From Actinomycetota bacterium (GTDB lineage Bacteria; Actinomycetota; CADDZG01; WHSQ01), in the NCBI GenBank assembly GCA_013695055.1, contig JACDBF010000375.1, forward strand, positions 1-13,222: DNA of 13,222 nt, in the 5' to 3' direction. Positions 1 to 7,036 of this stretch are shown here, in pieces. The notes under the pieces were generated by a model. The model was not told the origin of the DNA. It ran no database searches and worked only from the letters and a program-made list of their open reading frames with translations. Position numbers and translations under genes: made by a program. Position 1 is the first letter of the stretch. Each line of letters starts with the position of its first letter.

Positions 1-1055
1 TCCGACGGCGACATCGCCGCGCTGATCCCCTCAAGCCCGGCCCGGCCGGCGGCCCCTATCACGACCGCAGAGACGCCGGACCGGGCGAGGGAACCGTGGG
101 GGGCGCGGACTCTGGTGAATACTTTCGTGCAATCACCGCGGGGGCGGCCTCGCTTTAGCCAGCCGACCACGGCCTCGCCGACGTCGACGGGCAGGGGCAG
201 CCTCTCCTCTCGGTTTCCCTTGCCCCGGACCACGACCTCCCCAGCCCGCCAGTCGATATCGGTCAGCCCCAGCGCGGCCACCTCGCCAGCGCGCAGTCCC
301 AACCGGACGAGGACGGTCAGGATGGCGAAGTCCCGACGGCCGACCGGGGTGCGCCGGTCACAGCTCGCCAACAAACGGATCACTTCAGGGTGACCGAGCG
401 CCCGCGGCAAGCTTGCCAGCCGCCATCCGCCACCTTGGGCACCGCAGCTGCCAGCTGCTCTGCGGTGTAACCCTCGACGTAAAGGAAGCGCAGCATCGCG
501 CGCAGCCCGCAGACCACGTACGCGGCGGAGCCCGCCTTGCGGCCCTGACACTCGGCGAGCACGAAGGCGGTGACCTCGCCCGCCGTCAGATGCTCCAGGT
601 CGAGATCGCCCTGCGGTGACCGCTTCGACAAGAAGAGCTGAGCCACGTCCACATAGCTGCGCACCGTGCTCGCCGCCAGGCCCCGCTCCCGGACCAGGTA
701 TGTGTGGTAGCCCTCGAGCAAGGCTTCTGCTGGCGTCGCCGGGCCAACAGGCTGCGGTGTCGGCACCGCGCCGAGGCCGCGCAGATACCCGGCAAGCGGG
801 ACCATCGCCCTCGTCGACAGCCACAAGGTGTAGCCCTCGGCACGTCGGCCCCTTGAGGAATTCCTTGATCCGGGCCGGTGTCAACTCACCGACCCCCAGC
901 CCTTGGCTCGCGAGCCATCGGCTGGCATGCGCCATCAGCTGGAGCTGATTGCTTGCCGAGTTCGGGGCATAGCCCTGCCGGGCGAGTTCCCGGCGAAACC
1001 CATCTGCGTAGGCCGTCAGCGGCCCCGTCACTCGAACGCGGGACGGTTTGCCCAT
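1..1055 (-). pseudogene. Tyrosine recombinase/integrase, two frameshifts, 3' end beyond window
   Basis: This is a site-specific tyrosine recombinase read in three successive frames. It starts at ATG 1055-1053 (MGKPSRVRV) behind a strong purine-rich site (GAGGAGAGGAG). The first N-terminal segment runs to FLKG, the SAM-like core-binding segment (GYHTYLVRERGLAASTVRSY) occupies about 826-428, and the catalytic segment (PEVIRLLASC, then LGLRAGEVAALGL) runs from about 420 to the edge. The catalytic domain shows the box I Arg (GLRAGEV) and the beta-hairpin Lys (VVRGKGNREERLPLP). The window ends before the box II His-Arg-His and the nucleophilic Tyr. The frame changes at a G run (plus-strand CCCC, 849-852), where removing one G restores KGRRAEGYT. 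It changes again near 423-427, where adding one T gives VADWRLASLPRALG. Family membership is clear. Whether the gene is truly dead or carries two sequencing or assembly errors cannot be decided here. Confidence 0.85.
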
Positions 1056-1112
1056 CGTCGTCTCCTCTCCTCATCGGATCGATGTCGGAGAGAAGGCTCT
1101 ACGAAGCGGCCG

Positions 1113-1125
1113 GGATTATGCCGAG
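1113..1125 (+). repeat. Left arm of 13-bp perfect inverted repeat (recombinase element end)
   Basis: GGATTATGCCGAG here is the exact inverse complement of 1183-1195, with a 57-bp spacer. It lies just upstream of the recombinase gene start (1055, minus strand). It shares the TATGCCGAG unit with the two tandem copies at 1180-1208, as expected for binding sites of a tyrosine recombinase at an element end. Confidence 0.7.
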
Positions 1126-1174
1126 GACTTCACGCCTACCCGCCACGCCTGACGAGGGAAAACGTCGTGTGTGA

Positions 1175-2032
1175 TCATCCTGCTCGGCATAATCCGCTGC
1201 TCGGCATATGGATCTGACAACGCTGCACCACGGCCATGCGACCGAACACCGAGTTGACCGCGGCCCGAAGCGCCTTACCGCCGTCGATGACCACGAGGAT
1301 CCCGTCAGAGAAGTCGAGGCCCCGCTCGATGAGGTTCGACAGCAACGCCCGGCACACAGCTTTGTTCTCGGTGGTGCCCTCTCTCAAGCCCAGGGGGTGC
1401 TTGTAGCCCTTGGCGTCTATGCCCAGGGCGACGATCATGGTGTGGCCTGCGATCTCGACCCCGTCTGCCAGCAGCGCCACGATGCCCAGCTCTGAGAGAT
1501 CCTTTCCCATCAGCTCCTTGAGGGCGGTCGTCGTGCGGGCGACGAAGCGGCGCGATACCGAGGAGCGCGTGGTCCCGGTCTGCTCGAGGTCGCCGACCGG
1601 CTCGAGCCCGGCTGTGTAGTTGCGCGTTGAGAGCCCGGCAACCATGCGCTCCAAGGCCATCTGCCCGAGCAGATCCTCTTTCGAGAAGTGGGCATAGGTA
1701 GTGAGCTCGGCCTCACCGGAGCCGTCGACGTGCCGGGCGCGCGGGCGAGTGACCGCGACCTTGCGACCGCCGAGCACGACGCTGCCGTCCTCGGAGCCGT
1801 GACGGGTCGCGCTGCGGCCGGGATCGTGCTTGCCCTTGGGACCCACGATTTCGCCCAGCTCTTCTTCCATCATCAGGGCCATGACCCGGAACCCGACCCC
1901 GACCGAGAAGGCGAGCAGCCCCTCTTTGACGGCGCCGGCGAGCTGATAGAGCGGGACCTCGACCCGCTCAGGCAGCGCGAACGATGGTTCTTGGTTCTTC
2001 TCGATGACGCGTGGTGCGTGTAGCTTGGACAC
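1175..2032 (-). pseudogene. IS256-family transposase, 3' truncated
   Basis: This is a Mutator/IS256-type DDE transposase lacking its C-terminal third. It starts at GTG 2032 with GAGGGAGG just upstream. The N-terminal DNA-binding part covers roughly residues 1-180. The first catalytic Asp is D190 (LLADGVEIAG) and the second is D250 (VVIDGGKALR). The family motif RCQIH follows at 271-275, and then homology stops: residues 276-285 (MPSSGLCRAG) are encoded by the adjacent element's repeat array, not by the IS. Full-length members are around 400 residues, so the segment with the third acidic residue is missing and the protein should be inactive. The missing end may lie left of the window on the far side of the inserted element. 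IS256-derived coding sequence proper is 1208-2032. Confidence 0.9.
1180..1208 (-). repeat. Two 12-bp direct repeats at the element/IS256 junction
   Basis: CTGCTCGGCATA occurs at 1180-1191 and again at 1197-1208, a 17-bp period. The inner copy extended by ATCC forms the right arm (1183-1195) of the inverted repeat with 1113-1125. The outer copy ends at 1208, exactly where IS256 transposase coding sequence begins. Repeated recombinase-binding units ending at an insertion junction suggest the terminal site of the recombinase element. Confidence 0.7.
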
Positions 2033-2201
2033 GGCGGTTCCTCCCTCTCGTTCTTACATGACACCTCGTCACTACCACGACGTGGCAGAGCCGAGGCGGA
2101 GGACCGCCATTTTCAAATTCCACGGAACCGGGGACAACCTCGGATCGATCATCAAGAAAAAAAGGTTGCTTTCCATCGGACTCTCGTGGATGTTTCTAAG
2201 C
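2033..2201. other. Intergenic region: outer end of IS256 copy and kinase leader
   Basis: The interval separates two divergent genes. The IS256 terminal inverted repeat should lie in it, but the partner end is outside the window so the boundary cannot be placed; the stretch around 2104-2125 (CATTTTCAAATTCCAC) is my best guess. Small palindromes occur at 2075-2085 (CCACG/CGTGG) and 2095-2108 (GGCGG/CCGCC). No convincing promoter or Shine-Dalgarno sequence for the kinase is visible, so the IS may have displaced the native promoter or may supply one. Confidence 0.4.
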
Positions 2202-3671
2202 ATGACAGCTGTGTTGGCCTTGGATCAAGGAACCTCGGGTACCAGGTGCTTCATCGTAGATTACGCCTTGAATGTTCTCGGGCATGGCGCCGTTGAAATC
2301 GGTATGTCTCATCCGCGACCCGGTTGGGTCCAACAGGATCCGTTCTCTTTCCTTAGTTCGGCCGCCGACGCGGCAAGGGAAGCTTTGGAGATGTCGGGAT
2401 TGAAGCCATCCGACATAGCTGGGATGGGCATCGCGAATCAAACCGAAACGTTCATCGTATGGGATAGGACAACAGGGGATCCGATATACCCGGCCATCTC
2501 ATGGCAGTGCCGTCGGTCTACCGACCGGTACGAGAGGTTGGCTAGAGATGGCTACCACGATCTGATCCGCAGCGTTACCGGTCTGCAGTTGGACCCCGCT
2601 TTCCCAGCTACGAAGTTGGGCTGGGTGTTGGACAACGTGGACGGAGCTCGAGACGCGGCAGCCGACGGGGCACTGGCCTCAGGAGACGTGGCTTGCTGGC
2701 TGCTCTGGAACCTTACGGATGGACGGGTTCATGTAACGGAATCGTCCAACGCTTCCCGAACGATGTTGGTGAACCTCGCCACGCTCGACTGGGATCCGGA
2801 GCTATTGGAGCTCTTCGATATCCCCGTTCAGGTGCTGCCTGAGATCGTGGCGTCTGACGGTATGGATCACCGCGCCATGGGTGATCCTTGGAACGACGTG
2901 CCTATCAGAGCGATGCTGGGCGATCAGCAGGCGGCCCTATTCGGCCAGCAGTGCTGGGATGAAGGCATGGCGAAACTCACGCTGGGAACCGGAGCCTTCC
3001 TTTGGGAGAACGCCGGGAACGAGGTTCCCCAACCTCCTGAAGGCATCCTCGCTACGTGCGCCTGGCGGTTCCGCGACCGGACCACCTACGCGTTGGAAGG
3101 TTTCGTTCCCTCGGCCGGCTCCGTTGTTGAATGGCTGAGATGGAACGGTTTCGTCTCAGATCCTTCCGAGGCCGACGTCGCGATGGTAGTCGAACCCGAT
3201 GATCCGCATCTTTGCTTCGTGCCGGCTTTGCAAGGTTTGGGCAGTCCTGTATGGGACGCGGAAGTACGTGGATTGATGATGGGGATATCCGCGTCGACGT
3301 CTTCCGTGGACATGGTCCGAGCCGCGTTAGATGGTGTAGCTCAACTGATATCCGACGCCGTTGAAGCGATCGGAATGAAGGACCGGACGATCAGGGTGGA
3401 TGGCGGGATGTCCTCAAACGACGGATTGATGCAAAGGATCGCCGACCTTACCGGAGTGCCGTGCGAGAGACCTGCGCGACAAGAGGCAACAGGAATGGGC
3501 ATCGCGAGTCTGACGGGCTTGGCTTGTGGGCTCTGGGATACATTTGACGAGCTTCGCGATCTGTGGGAACTGGATCGCAGATTTCAGCCATCGCTGGCGC
3601 AAGTCGACCGAGATGAATCTCGCGCCAGGTGGAAGCGAGCAGTTGACCTCGCGAGGGAGTGGGTCGGATGA
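2202..3671 (+). CDS. FGGY-family carbohydrate kinase, glycerol-kinase-like with altered substrate site
   Basis: This is a cytoplasmic kinase that transfers ATP phosphate to a polyol or sugar. At 489 residues it has the usual FGGY length. It opens with the phosphate-binding ALDQGTSGTR (residues 6-15). GlpK-like signatures follow: SWQCRRS (100-106), SNASRTML, GDQQAALFGQ with the catalytic-base Asp, LGTGAFLWEN, and the C-terminal ATP-site VDGGMSSND. Compared from memory with E. coli GlpK, Glu84, Trp103 and Asp245 are kept as E82, W101 and the Asp of GDQQ. The glycerol contacts Arg83 and Tyr135 are T81 (NQTET) and A133 (DPAFPATK). Glycerol is therefore an unlikely substrate. The frame is open upstream to 2004, but that part is IS-flanking sequence. 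I chose ATG 2202 because it places the first strand where FGGY kinases start; ATG 2190 is an alternative. The next gene overlaps its stop codon. Confidence 0.9.
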   Translation: MTAVLALDQGTSGTRCFIVDYALNVLGHGAVEIGMSHPRPGWVQQDPFSFLSSAADAAREALEMSGLKPSDIAGMGIANQTETFIVWDRTTGDPIYPAISWQCRRSTDRYERLARDGYHDLIRSVTGLQLDPAFPATKLGWVLDNVDGARDAAADGALASGDVACWLLWNLTDGRVHVTESSNASRTMLVNLATLDWDPELLELFDIPVQVLPEIVASDGMDHRAMGDPWNDVPIRAMLGDQQAALFGQQCWDEGMAKLTLGTGAFLWENAGNEVPQPPEGILATCAWRFRDRTTYALEGFVPSAGSVVEWLRWNGFVSDPSEADVAMVVEPDDPHLCFVPALQGLGSPVWDAEVRGLMMGISASTSSVDMVRAALDGVAQLISDAVEAIGMKDRTIRVDGGMSSNDGLMQRIADLTGVPCERPARQEATGMGIASLTGLACGLWDTFDELRDLWELDRRFQPSLAQVDRDESRARWKRAVDLAREWVG

Positions 3672-4741
3672 AAGGTCCTCTAAGAACGGTCGTCGTAGGC
3701 GACGCCCTCTTGCCCACCCGTTTGATTGTGGAAGCTCTCGAGGAGCTGGCGCCGAGGATGGAAATCGTGGCGGCCCTCGAATGGGGCCCACCAGATGAGG
3801 CAGCGGTGGACGAGATGGCGCTGCGACTGGAACGGGACGGACCCGAGGTGGAGGAACCACCTCCCGATCTCCAGGAGATCCTCCGGGAGGCCGACGCCCT
3901 AGTGGTTCATTACTGTCCGGTGGCTCGAACGCTGCTGGCCGGTGCTCCGGGCTTGAAGTTGTTGGCCACGTGCCGGGCGGGAACCGAGAACCTGGACCTC
4001 GCAGCCGCAGCCGAGCTGAACGTTACGACTGTGCACGTCGTCGGACGGACCACTGAAGCGGTTTCGGACTTCACCATAGGGCTGTTGCTCGGCGAGATAC
4101 GCAATATCGCGCGGGCCCACACAAGGTTGAGCCAGGGGTTGTGGGACAAGACGTTTGTGAATTCCCCGTACACGCCGGAGCTGCAGGGACGAACGATGGG
4201 CATCGTGGGGTTCGGAGAAGTGGGACGGGCGGTGGCTCGAAAGCTCGGCGGCTTCGACGTGCGGCTGTTGGCAAGCGACCCCTACGCGGACGATGACGCC
4301 ATCTTGGCCGCCGGCGCGCAACCGTCGTCATTCGAGAATCTTCTGGCTACCTCGGATTTCGTCACATTGCATGCGCGTCCGACATCCGGCGCTCCGCCGC
4401 TCATAGGCGAGCATGAGCTCTCCCTGATGAAGCCGACCGCTTTTTTGATCAATACGGCGCGAGCGGCCCTCGTCGACTCGCAGGCCCTCCAAGACGCGCT
4501 TACGCGCCGGGGGATCGCTGGAGCCGCGCTCGACGTGCACGACGTCGAGCCGCTTGGTCCGGATCATCCCTTCTTGGGATTGGACAACGTCACGCTGACG
4601 CCTCATCTGGCCAGCAGCACGATCGACTGTATGGAGAAGAGCCCGCGGCTCTTGGCTGCGGACCTCAGACGGCTGTTCAAGGGAGAGGTGCCGCGTACGG
4701 TCCTTGAGACCGGCGACTTAGCAGCACTCGCGGGACCTTGA
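3668..4741 (+). CDS. D-2-hydroxyacid dehydrogenase (PGDH-like), NAD-dependent
   Basis: This enzyme of the D-isomer-specific 2-hydroxyacid dehydrogenase family interconverts a 2-hydroxyacid and a 2-ketoacid. It has 357 residues. The Rossmann motif GFGEVG is at 181-186, and D204 (LASDPYAD) at the end of the second strand points to NAD rather than NADP. The catalytic trio is R265 (NTARAALVD), E294 (HDVEP) and H313 (TPHLASST). The N-terminal half contains an acidic, Pro-rich insertion (about residues 40-68). ATG 3668 is chosen over the in-frame GTG at 3659: it forms an ATGA overlap with the kinase stop and has GGGAG just upstream, so the two are probably translationally coupled and act in one pathway. 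Substrate is not predictable; a phosphorylated or branched hydroxyacid derived from the kinase product is plausible. Confidence 0.9.
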   Translation: MKGPLRTVVVGDALLPTRLIVEALEELAPRMEIVAALEWGPPDEAAVDEMALRLERDGPEVEEPPPDLQEILREADALVVHYCPVARTLLAGAPGLKLLATCRAGTENLDLAAAAELNVTTVHVVGRTTEAVSDFTIGLLLGEIRNIARAHTRLSQGLWDKTFVNSPYTPELQGRTMGIVGFGEVGRAVARKLGGFDVRLLASDPYADDDAILAAGAQPSSFENLLATSDFVTLHARPTSGAPPLIGEHELSLMKPTAFLINTARAALVDSQALQDALTRRGIAGAALDVHDVEPLGPDHPFLGLDNVTLTPHLASSTIDCMEKSPRLLAADLRRLFKGEVPRTVLETGDLAALAGP

Positions 4742-4766
4742 ACACGCAAGACAGGGCGTCACGCGC

Positions 4767-4774
4767 ATATTTAT
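4767..4774. repeat. Target-site duplication of ISL3 element, left copy
   Basis: ATATTTAT directly precedes the left terminal repeat and is repeated right after the right terminal repeat at 6205-6212. An 8-bp duplication is the usual size for ISL3 transposition, and the AT-rich target fits known preferences. Intact matching copies mean the element inserted here as a unit and has not recombined since. Confidence 0.85.
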
Positions 4775-4800
4775 GGTTCTCCTGACATCGATGTGGGTCA
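4775..4800 (+). repeat. ISL3 terminal inverted repeat, left
   Basis: It begins GGTTCTCCTGAC and ends ATGTGGGTCA, and pairs with the right repeat at 21 of 26 positions. The stop codon of the transposase (4798-4800) lies inside this repeat, so the coding sequence runs right into the element's end. Confidence 0.9.
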
Positions 4801-6045
4801 CAGGAGGCCCTCATAGGGCAACCGCAAAGTGATCGGACCGCAGCAGAGCATGACCAAGGCGATGGCCGGTTCCGCAGAGTGGAAGCCGTAGGCCCGGCGA
4901 GCAATCAAACGAACGACATTGTTGAGGCCCTCGGCGCGACCGTTGTTGATCCCGAGCCGGATCGCGGCGAGGATCCCGTCCCGGTTGTCGCGCAGCGTCT
5001 TTGCGAGCTTGACGAACGGCTCGAGCCGGCTGCGCTGAGCCTGAGAGATGAGACGGTCGAGCAGCTCCTCGACCTCATCGGGATCGAGATCGCCGGAGAA
5101 GATCGCCCGGCATGACTCCTTGAGCCGGTAGGCGCGCCATAGATCACCACCGCGTCGCTTGAGACGACGCAAGGTCACCGCCTGCTTGTCGGTGAGGTTG
5201 TCGGGGTTCTTCATCAGCGACCAGCGCGCATCCTTGAACTTCTTGGCCGCCTTGTCGCCGAGCGTTCGCATGTCGTTCCACCCCGCGCGGCGAACGTCAT
5301 CGAGCGCCTTGGTCGCGAGAGCGACGACGTGGAAGGGATCGATGCAGATCGTCGCCTGCGGCGCGTGGTCTTCCTTCCTGACGCTCTTGAGGAAGGCCTT
5401 GCCCATGTCCATCGATACCGTGCTCAGCCTGGCGCTGCGCTCCTTTCCCAGCTCGGTGAAGAAGCCGTCACAGGCATTGGTGTCCTTTCCCTCCGCGCCC
5501 CACACGACCTTGCCCGAACGATGGTTGGACACGAGCGTGAGGTAGTTGTGCTGCTTGCGCCACGAGACCTCGTCGATGCCGATCGCGAACAGCTGGTCGA
5601 GGCGTTCCGGGTCGAGCTCGTCAGCCACGACACGCTGCACGATCGCACCCACCGTGCGCCACGCGATCCGCAGCATCCATTCGATGGCGGACTTGTCGGT
5701 CTTGGCCGCCAGCCATGCGACGAGGTCCTCGAAGTCGCGAGTGAACTCCGAGCGGTGGCGGGCGAACGGGACCCCCTCGACCCTCACCCCGTGGGTCGGG
5801 CACGACAGCCTGCGCAGGCGGGCCCGGATCTCGAGCCGCCACGCGCCGAGGTCCAAGTGGCGCCAGCGGGAGTCGACGTCACTGGAGTCGTAGCGGGCCC
5901 GGGTCGAGTGATCGCACAACGGGCAGACGAGACGCCGTCGGCGCAACGCCACGGTCACGATCACCCGGTCCTTTTCGAACACGACGCCTCGGACATTCAC
6001 GCCCGGCAGTCTCAAGAGATGCTTGAATGCTGTGGTGACGCGCAT
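4798..6045 (-). CDS. ISL3-family transposase
   Basis: This DDE transposase moves the surrounding element. It has 415 residues, normal for ISL3. An N-terminal zinc-ribbon region carries CPLC (C41, C44) and C82 (LSCPTHG), followed by a helix-turn-helix-like region. The catalytic residues are D158 (IGIDEVSWRK), D213 (SMDMGKAF) and E372 (NGRAEGLNN, in the typical NxxxEGxN setting). ATG 6045 is chosen over the in-frame GTG at 6051 because GGAGG lies 8 bases before the ATG but only 2 before the GTG. The frame is intact and no key residue is missing, so the protein is probably active. It is transcribed against the flanking metabolic genes, so it could also yield antisense RNA into the dehydrogenase region. 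Confidence 0.95.
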   Translation of the reverse strand: MRVTTAFKHLLRLPGVNVRGVVFEKDRVIVTVALRRRRLVCPLCDHSTRARYDSSDVDSRWRHLDLGAWRLEIRARLRRLSCPTHGVRVEGVPFARHRSEFTRDFEDLVAWLAAKTDKSAIEWMLRIAWRTVGAIVQRVVADELDPERLDQLFAIGIDEVSWRKQHNYLTLVSNHRSGKVVWGAEGKDTNACDGFFTELGKERSARLSTVSMDMGKAFLKSVRKEDHAPQATICIDPFHVVALATKALDDVRRAGWNDMRTLGDKAAKKFKDARWSLMKNPDNLTDKQAVTLRRLKRRGGDLWRAYRLKESCRAIFSGDLDPDEVEELLDRLISQAQRSRLEPFVKLAKTLRDNRDGILAAIRLGINNGRAEGLNNVVRLIARRAYGFHSAEPAIALVMLCCGPITLRLPYEGLL

Positions 6046-6178
6046 GGGCACGACCTCCAGATCCGTTTGGTTTTGTCACCACGAACCTCGGGGCGTGCCC
6101 TGCGCGCACTTTGGATTTCCGTTTGAGAGTCCCAGAAGCCTTGTGGAGCAAGAGCTTCCGGCTCAGCCTGACCGGATC

Positions 6179-6204
6179 TGACCCACATTCACGTCAGGAG
6201 GCCC
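6179..6204 (-). repeat. ISL3 terminal inverted repeat, right
   Basis: Read on the minus strand it begins GGGCCTCCTGAC and ends ATGTGGGTCA, matching the left repeat at 21 of 26 positions. It lies upstream of the transposase start. Confidence 0.9.
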
Positions 6205-6212
6205 ATATTTAT
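6205..6212. repeat. Target-site duplication of ISL3 element, right copy
   Basis: ATATTTAT follows the right terminal repeat and is identical to 4767-4774. Confidence 0.85.
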
Positions 6213-6222
6213 CGCAGAGGGT

Positions 6223-6251
6223 TTGACTGCACCGCTCTCGAGACTTACCCT
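6223..6251 (+). promoter_or_regulatory. Candidate gntR promoter, possibly leaderless
   Basis: TTGACT (6223-6228) and TACCCT (6246-6251) are separated by 17 bp, a fair match to a housekeeping -35/-10 pair. Transcription would begin near 6258, only a few bases before the gntR ATG at 6262, giving a leaderless or near-leaderless message; no clear Shine-Dalgarno sequence precedes that ATG. The site lies just outside the ISL3 right end, so it would have survived the insertion. This is prediction only. Confidence 0.35.
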
Positions 6252-6261
6252 CTGACGTGAG

Positions 6262-7011
6262 ATGTCTGACTTCTTGGTTGCAAACCGTGATTCGAGGCCG
6301 CTGCCGATCGTCGTGCGCGAGAGCCTCGAGGAGCTCATCCGCAGCGGCCACTTCCCGTGCGGCTCCCAGTTGCCATCGGAGGACGCCTTAGCCGAGCAGT
6401 TCGCGGTAAGCCGCCCCACCTTGCGAGAGGCACTCCGAGCGCTAGCGGTGGAAGGCCTCGTGTGGCGCCGACGCGGCGTGGGGACTTTCGTGGCGCGCCG
6501 GCCGACACTAAGCAACAGTTTGAATGAGAACTTCGGAGTCACGGACCTCATCCACAGGCAAGAACAGGAGCCCGGATGCAGCCACATCGAGATACAGGAA
6601 ACGAAAGCTAACGAAGACCTAGCTAAGAAGCTCCAAGTTTCCATCGGTGACGCGCTCTGCCGGATCGAGAGGCTCCGCACTGCGGACGACGTGCCGGTCG
6701 TCTTCTCCGTCGACACAGTTGCTCAGACTCTCGTGTCTGACTCCCCGCTCCTGCTGAAGGATCAGTCGATCTATCACCTGCTGAAGGACATAGGCCGACC
6801 CATCGCCTACGGGATCGCCCGAGTCGTCTCGACAAAGGCGAATCGGTCGCTCGCCGAAAGATTCAACTCCGCGCTCAATTCCCCGTTGCTGCTACTCGAG
6901 CAGGTGGATTACGACCCGGATGACAAGGCGGTGCTTCATTCGCTCGAGTGGTACGTGGAGGACGCTTTCGACATCGAGGTCTACCGAAAAGGTCCGCACG
7001 AACTGATTTAG
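6262..7011 (+). CDS. GntR-family regulator with UTRA (HutC-type) effector domain
   Basis: This is a DNA-binding regulator, most likely a repressor relieved by a pathway metabolite. It has 249 residues. The winged helix-turn-helix covers about residues 12-78 (QLPSEDALAEQFAVSRPTLR, then the wing GVGTFVARR). A UTRA-like ligand-binding domain follows at about 95-240, with the HutC-type GDALCRIERLR strand and the closing LEWYVEDAFDIEVYR. It lies 25 bases upstream of the aldolase gene on the same strand. HutC-type regulators commonly bind phosphorylated sugars or small acids, which suits the kinase and aldolase context. The palindrome at 7904-7926 is a candidate operator. The start is the only good Met before the wHTH. 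Confidence 0.9.
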   Translation: MSDFLVANRDSRPLPIVVRESLEELIRSGHFPCGSQLPSEDALAEQFAVSRPTLREALRALAVEGLVWRRRGVGTFVARRPTLSNSLNENFGVTDLIHRQEQEPGCSHIEIQETKANEDLAKKLQVSIGDALCRIERLRTADDVPVVFSVDTVAQTLVSDSPLLLKDQSIYHLLKDIGRPIAYGIARVVSTKANRSLAERFNSALNSPLLLLEQVDYDPDDKAVLHSLEWYVEDAFDIEVYRKGPHELI

Positions 7012-7036
7012 TGACGTTCGATAGCAAGGAGAGGGT

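Larger units (their letters stand above)
1..1207 (-). mobile_element. End of a tyrosine-recombinase-encoded element (possibly RIT-like), partial
   Basis: The stretch holds a tyrosine recombinase gene reading leftward off the window and, upstream of its start, a repeat array at 1113-1208 that ends exactly where IS256 transposase homology begins (1207/1208). A recombinase gene, end repeats and an interrupted host gene together indicate that this is one end of an element inserted in the IS256 copy. Elements with several adjacent tyrosine recombinase genes flanked by inverted repeats (recombinase-in-trio, RIT) are the best-known match to this layout. Only one recombinase gene is visible here, so the class is inference. 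The other end lies beyond position 1. Confidence 0.5.
4775..6204 (-). mobile_element. Complete ISL3-family insertion sequence, 1430 bp
   Basis: The element is bounded by 26-bp imperfect inverted repeats (4775-4800 and 6179-6204, 21 of 26 positions identical, sharing CTCCTGAC and ATGTGGGTCA) and flanked by the 8-bp duplication ATATTTAT. It carries one full-length transposase gene on the minus strand and nothing else. It lies between the dehydrogenase stop (4741) and the gntR start (6262). Removing it with one duplication copy leaves an 82-bp intergenic gap, so it probably separated two parts of one metabolic locus. With every feature intact it may still be mobile. Confidence 0.92.

Noticed and set aside
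2004..2201. N-terminal extension of the kinase back to 2004
   Set aside because: The extra 66 codons overlap the IS256 transposase 5' end and lie before the point where FGGY kinases begin; no Shine-Dalgarno sequence supports an earlier start.
5329..6126. Plus-strand frame of 265 codons inside the ISL3 element
   Set aside because: It is antisense to the transposase, whose catalytic residues and zinc-ribbon cysteines are all in place; composition is typical of a mirror frame.
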